From JBGTCY01 sp041748615 (GTDB lineage: Bacteria; Bacteroidota; Bacteroidia; Chitinophagales; CAIOSU01), in assembly GCA_041748615.1 (NCBI GenBank), contig JBGTCY010000181.1, positions 1 through 18,654 of the forward strand: 18,654 bases of DNA, read 5' to 3'. A program made the translations under genes and the position numbers. Shown here piece after piece: positions 13,448-18,654 of the stretch; the first letter of the stretch is position 1; each line of letters begins with the position of its first letter. The notes beneath the pieces are model-generated. The model did not search any database. It worked only from the letters and a program-made list of their open reading frames with translations, and was not told where the DNA came from.

Positions 13448-14143
13448 ATGGAAGCCTTCACCCTTGCCGGATTTCAGGCGGGAAAAATCCTCTTGGTTAA
13501 TAAACCTTACGAATGGTCTTCGTTTGATGTGGTGAAAAAAATCAAGTACGCGCTCAAGAAAAAATTTCACGAAAAAATCAAAATCGGTCATGCAGGCACG
13601 CTGGACCCGCTCGCAACCGGTTTGCTGCTGATTTGCACGGGCAAGGCAACCAAACAACTCACGGCTTTTCAAAATCTGGAAAAAGAATATACCGGAACAA
13701 TGTTCATTGGTGCTTCCACTCCTTCGTATGATTTGGAAACAGCCGTGGATGCGCAATTTCCCACGGAGCAAATCACTCCTGAATTGATTCGGCAAACCGC
13801 GCTTCAGTTTTTAGGCGAAACCGAACAAACTCCTCCCGTTTTTTCCGCTGTGAAAGTGGATGGCAAAAGGGCTTACAAAAAAGCGCGTAAAGGACATGAA
13901 GTGGAAATTCCATCGCGCAAAGTCCGGCTTGACATTTTTGAAATCACCGGAATCGAAATGCCTTTTGTGCATTTTCATGTGCGATGCAGCAAAGGCACCT
14001 ACATCCGCTCGTTAGTGCATGATTTTGGGAAAGCCCTTGGCAGCGGAGCGTACCTTCACGCGTTGTGCCGCACCAAAATCGGTGATTATGCAATCGAAAA
14101 CGCGGCTGAACTGAATGATTTGCTGACAGAATTGAATCGTTAA
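13448..14143 (+). CDS. truB: tRNA pseudouridine(55) synthase
   Basis: TruB isomerises U55 in the T-loop of tRNAs to pseudouridine in the cytoplasm. The 231-residue protein has the family opening LLVNKPYEWSSFDVVKKIK, the catalytic block KIGHAGTLDPLATGLL with nucleophile D53, then LEKEYTGTMFIGA, TPPVFSAVKVDGKRAYKKAR, and RCSKGTYIRSLVHDFG. It has no C-terminal PUA-type extension, as in the shorter bacterial forms. The ATG abuts the uppP stop. Its last codons carry the -33 and -7 promoter elements of ribF. Confidence 0.96.
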   Translation: MEAFTLAGFQAGKILLVNKPYEWSSFDVVKKIKYALKKKFHEKIKIGHAGTLDPLATGLLLICTGKATKQLTAFQNLEKEYTGTMFIGASTPSYDLETAVDAQFPTEQITPELIRQTALQFLGETEQTPPVFSAVKVDGKRAYKKARKGHEVEIPSRKVRLDIFEITGIEMPFVHFHVRCSKGTYIRSLVHDFGKALGSGAYLHALCRTKIGDYAIENAAELNDLLTELNR

Positions 14144-14148
14144 TTTTG
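14119..14148 (+). promoter_or_regulatory. Putative ribF promoter (TTTG / TAATTTTG)
   Basis: TTTG at 14119-14122 and TAATTTTG at 14141-14148 match the Bacteroidota -33 and -7 elements, with 18 nt between them. The -7 element overlaps the truB stop codon and ends 6 nt before the ribF ATG at 14155, so transcription would begin at or within a base or two of the start codon. Confidence 0.55.
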
Positions 14149-14154
14149 CCCTGC

Positions 14155-15099
14155 ATGAGAATTTTCCACGGAGTTGACCATCTGCCGCAATTCAGAAACG
14201 GAGCGCTCACCATCGGTACGTTTGACGGGGTGCATACCGGACACCAGGAAATCATCAGGCGGATTAACAAAGCGGCAGCCGACATGCTGGGCGAAAGCAT
14301 TATCCTCACGTTTCACCCGCATCCGCGCATGGTGTTGCATCAGGATGATGACAATCTCAGGTTGATTAACACCCTTGAAGAAAAAACCGCGTTGCTTGAA
14401 AAATACGGAACGGACAACCTGATAATTACCCCTTTTTCAGCAACATTCTCCAACATGACTGCCGAACAGTATGTCGAGGATTTTCTCTGGAAAAAAATCC
14501 GTCCGCGAAAAGTGATTATCGGCTACGACCATCACTTCGGGAAAAACCGCAGCGGCAACATCAGCCTGTTGACAGAAATGGGAAAAAAATTAGGTTTTGA
14601 GGTGGAAGAAATTGAAGCGCAAACCATTGAAAATATTTCCGTCAGTTCCACGAAAATCAGGAAAGCATTGATGGCAGGTGATGTGGAAACCGCCAACATT
14701 TTATTAGGTCATTTCTATTCTATCAGCGGCAAGGTGGTGAGCGGTGAGAACATCGGTACTTCGCTGGGTTTTCCCACCGCCAACATCCAAGTCAGGGATC
14801 AACACAAACTGATTCCCGCAAACGGAGTGTATGCCGTGCGCGTTGGGTTGGATGAGCAGATTTTCAAAGGCATGATGAATATTGGATTGCGCCCGACTTT
14901 CAATGGCGCGCATCAAACCATCGAAGTGCATCTGTTTGACTTCAGCAAAGATGTGTACGGCATGGAAATTGTCATTGAGCCGGTGGCATTCATCCGGCAG
15001 GAAATGAAATTCGATTCTTCAAATGACTTAATCACACAATTGCAAAAAGATAAAACCGCTTCCGGAAAAATATTGAACTCATCAAAAAGCGCATTATGA
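14155..15099 (+). CDS. ribF: Bifunctional riboflavin kinase / FAD synthetase
   Basis: RibF makes FMN from riboflavin and then FAD from FMN in the cytoplasm. The 314-residue protein has an N-terminal nucleotidyltransferase domain with GTFDGVHTGH (21-30), IGYDHHFGKNRSG (122-134) and the SSTKIR motif (164-169). The C-terminal riboflavin kinase domain has ISGKVVSGENIGTSLGFPTAN (190-210), the PT..N metal/nucleotide site, and GMMNIGLRPTF. The ATG at 14155 is chosen over a TTG nine bases upstream because MRIFHG is the usual opening. It follows truB by 11 nt and overlaps the next gene by four bases (ATGA). Confidence 0.95.
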   Translation: MRIFHGVDHLPQFRNGALTIGTFDGVHTGHQEIIRRINKAAADMLGESIILTFHPHPRMVLHQDDDNLRLINTLEEKTALLEKYGTDNLIITPFSATFSNMTAEQYVEDFLWKKIRPRKVIIGYDHHFGKNRSGNISLLTEMGKKLGFEVEEIEAQTIENISVSSTKIRKALMAGDVETANILLGHFYSISGKVVSGENIGTSLGFPTANIQVRDQHKLIPANGVYAVRVGLDEQIFKGMMNIGLRPTFNGAHQTIEVHLFDFSKDVYGMEIVIEPVAFIRQEMKFDSSNDLITQLQKDKTASGKILNSSKSAL

Positions 15100-15557
15100 A
15101 AACTTACTTGTTTGTTTTATTATTTTCTTTTTCCCTGACTCCCGCGATGGCTCAGTTGCAGGACGACAATGAGGTTATCATCACCGACCTGATGTTTTCA
15201 GAAAACTGGTTCAACGCTGTTGAGGATGCCAAAGGAACTCCGGCAAAAGTGTTTTACCTTGATTTGAGCCTGCAAAAAAACAAGACTTTCCCGAAGGAAA
15301 TTCTCACGTTCAAAAATCTTGAAAGACTTTATGTTCCTTATAATTACTGGGAATCCATCCCCAATGAAATCGGCACATTGAGCAAACTGCAAATTCTTGA
15401 CATCAGCGGGAATTATTACATGAACAGACTGCCTCTTGAAGGCTTGAAAAAACTTTCCAATCTCCGTGAAATCATCGTGAAAGACCATCGTCTTGCAGCC
15501 GGAGAATTGGATAAACTCAGGAAAGCGTTACCCAACTGCAAGGTGGTGACGGAGTAA
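15096..15557 (+). CDS. Exported leucine-rich repeat protein
   Basis: A 153-residue protein with a clear signal peptide (about 1-19, ending PAMA before QLQDD) and about four leucine-rich repeats of the FP.EI..F.NLERLYV.YN type between residues 50 and 135. It is likely periplasmic or secreted and involved in binding rather than catalysis. There is no lipobox and no C-terminal sorting domain. Its ATG overlaps the ribF stop (ATGA), implying coupled translation although no functional link to flavin synthesis is obvious. It is the last gene of the row; a repeat-filled gap follows. Confidence 0.82.
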   Translation: MKTYLFVLLFSFSLTPAMAQLQDDNEVIITDLMFSENWFNAVEDAKGTPAKVFYLDLSLQKNKTFPKEILTFKNLERLYVPYNYWESIPNEIGTLSKLQILDISGNYYMNRLPLEGLKKLSNLREIIVKDHRLAAGELDKLRKALPNCKVVTE

Positions 15558-15590
15558 CACATCGCATCTCGCAGGTTGCCGGGCTTGCAA

Positions 15591-15768
15591 TCGCACCCCT
15601 TCGACTCCGCTCAGGGTGACCCGCGCATTTTTGCTCGAAGGTAAAGAACTCACATCGCGGGACGCTACCATTCAAAGAAAGACATAGACGGATGAAACAA
15701 GCGCAACTACTGCATTTCGCATCCCGCATCGCGCCCCTTCGTCTTCACTCAAGGTGACCCGCGCATTT
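15591..15768 (+). repeat. Pair of 40-nt direct repeats
   Basis: Positions 15591-15630 and 15729-15768 agree at 35 of 40 positions. They contain the word CCCCTTCG, then CTCA.GGTGACC and CGCGCATTT. The CTTCGAC..GCTCAGGGTGAC part of the first is related to the arm at 8887-8912 in the accessory island. Confidence 0.75.
15652..15677 (-). repeat. Dispersed repeat module, copy 2 (inverted)
   Basis: Read on the minus strand this begins CTTTGAATGGTAGCG and continues TCCCGCGATGT. It matches 8660-8685 except for two substitutions and a one-base indel. It lies between the two 40-nt direct repeats. Confidence 0.75.
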
Positions 15769-15901
15769 ATGAATGGAGTACAAATTGTCGAGCATCTCTT
15801 TTTTTTCTGAAACAATTACCTGCTTTCGCGGTTGTAAGTTTGTTGTTTTGATTGGAGCATTCGCAATGCCGCTTCATCTAATTTTTATCCTATAAAACAA
15901 A

Positions 15902-17113
15902 ATGTATTTCCGACTTGCCTGGCGAAATTTATGGAGGAACAGACGCAGAACTTTCATTACCACCGCCTCTATTTTTTTCGCGGTGCTGCTGGCGATTGTC
16001 ATGCGCTCGATGCAGCGCGGCTCTTATGACCGGATGATTGATAACATTGTCGGATTTTATACCGGCTACGCGCAAATCCACCGGGCGGGTTATTGGGACG
16101 AACAGTCATTGGACAACAGTTTTCTTTTAACGGATTCATTGACTGCTTCAGCGAAACTTTCGGAAGGGGTGAATGAAGTGATTCCGCGCCTTGAGTCGTT
16201 CGTGCTGATTTCAAGCGGCAACCGGACGCGGGGTATTTTGATTGTGGGCATTGAGCCGGAATTGGAACGCCAGCTCACGGACATTCCGTCAAAAATGATT
16301 GCGGGCAGTTATGTGGAGCGGCAGGATAAGGCATTGCTGCTGACCTCCGAACTCGCAGCTTATCTCGATGCGGGTGTGGGTGATACCATGGTGTTGCTGG
16401 GGCAGGGCTATCATGGCGCGAGCGCGGCAGCAAAGTATGTGGTGAAAGGCATCGTGAAATTTAACAGCCCGGAGTTGAATAAGCGCACCGCTTTTTTGCC
16501 GCTGGCGGAAGCTCAGTATTTGTTTGACGCGCAGGACAGGGCGACCGCTTTGGTGGTGATGACGGAAGCGGACAAAGTGAAAAAAGTTGTGAGAAAGTTG
16601 GAGCGTCAACTTGGGGATGATTTTGAAGTGCGGGATTGGAAAACCATGCTTCCCGAAATGGTGCAGGCGATGGAAGCCGACAGTGTGGGCAACATGATTG
16701 TTCGGTTTATTCTCTACATCGTGGTCGGGTTCGGTATTTTCGGAACCGTGCTGATGATGACTGCCGAGCGCAGGCATGAGTTTGGAGTGCTCGTAGCGCT
16801 GGGGATGAAGCGCAGGCGTCTGCTTGCCATGCTCTCGTTGGAAAGTATCTTCATGACCATGCTGGGGGTGGTTGCCGGAATGATGGTCAGCCTGCCGGTA
16901 TTGATTTATTTTTATTTCAACCCTATCAAACTCTCCAAAGAACTGAAGCAGGTATCCGAAGCGTATGGCTTCGAAGCGTTGCTGCCGTTTTCCATCGCTC
17001 CTTCCGTTTTTTATGAACAGGCACTCGCGGTGCTTGCCATTTCAATAGTCGCCATGTTTTACCCGCTGCTCAAATTACTTTTTCTTAACGCCACACAAGC
17101 CATGCGCTCATGA
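15902..17113 (+). CDS. ABC transporter permease, FtsX/MacB type (first)
   Basis: A 403-residue inner-membrane permease of the MacB/LolC/E superfamily. It has one N-terminal helix (about 18-36) after the typical LAWRNLWRNRRRTF motif, a large periplasmic domain of about 220 residues, and three C-terminal helices. The characteristic cytoplasmic loop ERRHEFGVLVALGMKRRRL lies between the second and third helices. Such permeases work in pairs with one ATPase to move lipoproteins or other substrates out of the inner membrane, rather than importing small molecules. The stop overlaps the next gene by four bases. It could be a Lol-like lipoprotein exporter or a substrate efflux system; the sequence does not decide. 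Confidence 0.9.
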   Translation: MYFRLAWRNLWRNRRRTFITTASIFFAVLLAIVMRSMQRGSYDRMIDNIVGFYTGYAQIHRAGYWDEQSLDNSFLLTDSLTASAKLSEGVNEVIPRLESFVLISSGNRTRGILIVGIEPELERQLTDIPSKMIAGSYVERQDKALLLTSELAAYLDAGVGDTMVLLGQGYHGASAAAKYVVKGIVKFNSPELNKRTAFLPLAEAQYLFDAQDRATALVVMTEADKVKKVVRKLERQLGDDFEVRDWKTMLPEMVQAMEADSVGNMIVRFILYIVVGFGIFGTVLMMTAERRHEFGVLVALGMKRRRLLAMLSLESIFMTMLGVVAGMMVSLPVLIYFYFNPIKLSKELKQVSEAYGFEALLPFSIAPSVFYEQALAVLAISIVAMFYPLLKLLFLNATQAMRS

Positions 17114-18348
17114 GTTTTTTCAAATTCAGTTTGATGATTGTTAAGGTGGCATGGCGCAATATCTGGCGGCACAAAATCAGAAGTTTGGTGGTGGTGATGG
17201 CGGTGGGATTGGGATTGTGGGCGGGTATCTTCACGGCTGCTTTCATGTATGGCATTTCCGCGCAGCGCATGAACAGCGTGATTGAAGCGCAGTTGTCACA
17301 TATTCAGATTCATCATCCTGAATTTTCCGACAATCTTGAGCCTGCTTATTTTATTCCCGAAGGAGAAGCGATTCTCCGGACGCTGGAGGCTGACAGTTTG
17401 GTGAAAGCGGTCACGGGCAGGGCTGTGGCGACAGGAATGATTGTTTCTCCCACGAGCGGTTCGGGGGTTTTCATCAAAGGCATTGAGCCCGCTTCAGAAA
17501 AAGTGGTGACCAACTTCGCTGAAAAAATGATTGAAGGTGACATGCTTGAATCTGAAATGAAAAACAGCATCCTGGTGGGAGAAAAACTTGCGGAAAAATT
17601 GAAAATCCGTTTGAAATCCAAAGTGGTGCTCAATCTGCAGGATAAAGATGGCGACATCGTTTCCGCGGCATTCCGGGTGGCGGGAATTTATAAAACCAAT
17701 TCATCCAAGTATGATGAAGCGCATGTCTTCGTGAGAAAAGATGACCTGAACCGATTAATCAACACCACGGGGCAAATTCACGAAATCGCGATTATTTTGA
17801 AGGATGACAACATGGTGGATGGCTATACTTCAACGCTGCGCGGTGAAAATAAAACGGTGGCGGTGGAATCATGGAAAGACCTTGCGCCCGAATTGGATTA
17901 CATCAATCGCGTGATGGATGAATACCTGCGGATTTTCATGGCGATTATTCTGCTTGCGATGGCATTCGGCATCATCAACACGATGCTGATGGCGGTGCTG
18001 GAGCGGGTGCGCGAAATCGGCATGTTGATGGCGATTGGCATGAACAAGTTCAGGATTTTTATGATGGTGATGCTCGAAACGGTATTCCTCACATTCACCG
18101 GGGTGCCGGTGGGATTTTTGCTGAGTTTTACGTCCATTCGCTATCTTAGCAAAACCGGTTTTGACTTGTCTATGTTTTCAAAAGGATTAGCGGCATTTGA
18201 AATTGAAACGGTTGTTTATCCCACGCTCGATATGTCCTTTTATCCTTCGTTGATGCTGATGGTGGCTGTGACCGCGCTGCTGTCATCGCTTTACCCGGCA
18301 TACAAAGCATTAAGTTTGAATCCTTCAGAATCAATCAGAACAATCTAA
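17110..18348 (+). CDS. ABC transporter permease, FtsX/MacB type (second)
   Basis: A 412-residue partner of the preceding permease with the same layout: VKVAWRNIWRHKIRS and the first helix near 20-40, a periplasmic domain that includes QLSHIQIHHPEF and SGVFIKGIEP, then three C-terminal helices with the loop ERVREIGMLMAIGMNKFRI and a final YPAYKALSLNPSESIRTI. That ending (YPA..A....P.E..R) is a strong signature of this superfamily. Its ATG overlaps the upstream stop (ATGA), so a heteromeric permease is expected. The ATPase gene starts 4 nt after its stop. Confidence 0.9.
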   Translation: MSFFKFSLMIVKVAWRNIWRHKIRSLVVVMAVGLGLWAGIFTAAFMYGISAQRMNSVIEAQLSHIQIHHPEFSDNLEPAYFIPEGEAILRTLEADSLVKAVTGRAVATGMIVSPTSGSGVFIKGIEPASEKVVTNFAEKMIEGDMLESEMKNSILVGEKLAEKLKIRLKSKVVLNLQDKDGDIVSAAFRVAGIYKTNSSKYDEAHVFVRKDDLNRLINTTGQIHEIAIILKDDNMVDGYTSTLRGENKTVAVESWKDLAPELDYINRVMDEYLRIFMAIILLAMAFGIINTMLMAVLERVREIGMLMAIGMNKFRIFMMVMLETVFLTFTGVPVGFLLSFTSIRYLSKTGFDLSMFSKGLAAFEIETVVYPTLDMSFYPSLMLMVAVTALLSSLYPAYKALSLNPSESIRTI

Positions 18349-18352
18349 GCTC

Positions 18353-18654
18353 ATGGAAGTCATCAAAACAGAAAACATCCGCAAAATCTACAACGGCACA
18401 CACATCCCCGTTCACGCGCTGAACGGGGTTTCCGTCTCCATCGAAGCGGAAGAATTCACCGCGATTGTGGGTCCTTCCGGTTCCGGGAAAACCACCCTGC
18501 TCAATATCATTGGCGGTTTGGACCATCCCACCGATGGTCAGATACTGATTGACGGGGAAGACATTTCACACATGCGTGAAAACCAATTGATTGATTTCCG
18601 GCTGCATAACATCGGGTTCGTGTTCCAGTCATACAATTTGATTCCCGTGCTCAC
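18353..18654 (+). CDS. ABC transporter ATPase, MacB/LolD type, partial
   Basis: The first 100 codons of an ABC ATPase are present; the rest is beyond the window. Walker A is GPSGSGKTT (40-48), followed by LLNIIGGLD and the Q-loop FVFQSYNL (89-96, Q92). The FVFQSYNLIP form and the absence of a permease domain on the same chain are typical of LolD and stand-alone MacB-type ATPases. It is the third gene of the transporter operon, reading directly on from the second permease. Confidence 0.9.
   Translation, partial: MEVIKTENIRKIYNGTHIPVHALNGVSVSIEAEEFTAIVGPSGSGKTTLLNIIGGLDHPTDGQILIDGEDISHMRENQLIDFRLHNIGFVFQSYNLIPVL

Larger units (their letters stand above)
15558..15901. other. Gene-free repeat patch
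   Basis: This 344-bp gap holds no credible gene. It contains two 40-nt direct repeats (15591-15630 and 15729-15768), an inverted copy of the 8660-8688 module at 15652-15677, and AT-richer sequence from 15770 leading to the next gene. A TAATTTTT at 15879-15886, one mismatch from TAnnTTTG and 15 nt before the permease ATG, may serve as its -7 element. A minus-strand ORF through the repeats is rejected. Confidence 0.65.

Noticed and set aside
15517..15729. 70-codon minus-strand ORF
   Set aside because: It reads through the 40-nt repeat (HPERSRR-type peptide), overlaps the LRR gene end and has no start context or homology I recognise.

Overview
This window looks like chromosomal DNA of a Bacteroidota bacterium, probably an environmental relative of Chitinophagales, Sphingobacteriales or Saprospirales. 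The gene order ftsX - DUF3098 - uppP - truB - ribF and the pair DUF4783 - nadC are familiar from that phylum. Starts lack Shine-Dalgarno sequences, several TAnnTTTG-type -7 elements sit upstream of genes, and intergenic spaces carry short degenerate hairpin repeats. No rRNA, tRNA, CRISPR array or transposase was seen.

Layout. 1-2638 (minus): two tandem paralogous multi-membrane proteins, the first cut by the window edge. 2715-3722 (plus): a methylthioribose-kinase-like small-molecule kinase, divergent from them. 3723-3926: a low-complexity repeat tract. 3927-6134 (minus): a YegS-type lipid kinase, nadC (NAD synthesis) and a small exported DUF4783 protein. 6297-6845 (plus): an unrecognised lipoprotein. 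7179-8546 (minus): an M20 dipeptidase. 8547-11430: an accessory island. 11431-15557 (plus): division and envelope/RNA/cofactor genes ftsX, DUF3098, uppP, truB, ribF and an exported LRR protein, tightly packed from DUF3098 onward (0-nt junctions, a 4-nt overlap, or an 11-nt gap). 15558-15901: another repeat patch. 15902 to the end (plus): two FtsX/MacB-type ABC permeases and the start of their ATPase.

The 2.9-kb island at 8547-11430 is the part most unlike its surroundings. It opens with several dispersed-repeat fragments and a 142-nt imperfect palindrome. Next comes an AT-rich orphan lipoprotein gene, then a 72-nt double-hairpin element, then a DinD/Bro-N-like gene broken by one in-frame amber codon, then a second copy of the same 72-nt element in the same orientation. 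The gene-element-gene-element order resembles a cassette array, but the elements lack classical integron attC core sites. A dispersed hairpin repeat near gene ends is an equally good reading.

A second notable point is ribF. A well-spaced TTTG / TAnnTTTG promoter overlaps the end of truB and ends 6 nt before the ribF ATG, which predicts a leaderless or nearly leaderless transcript inside an otherwise compact gene row.
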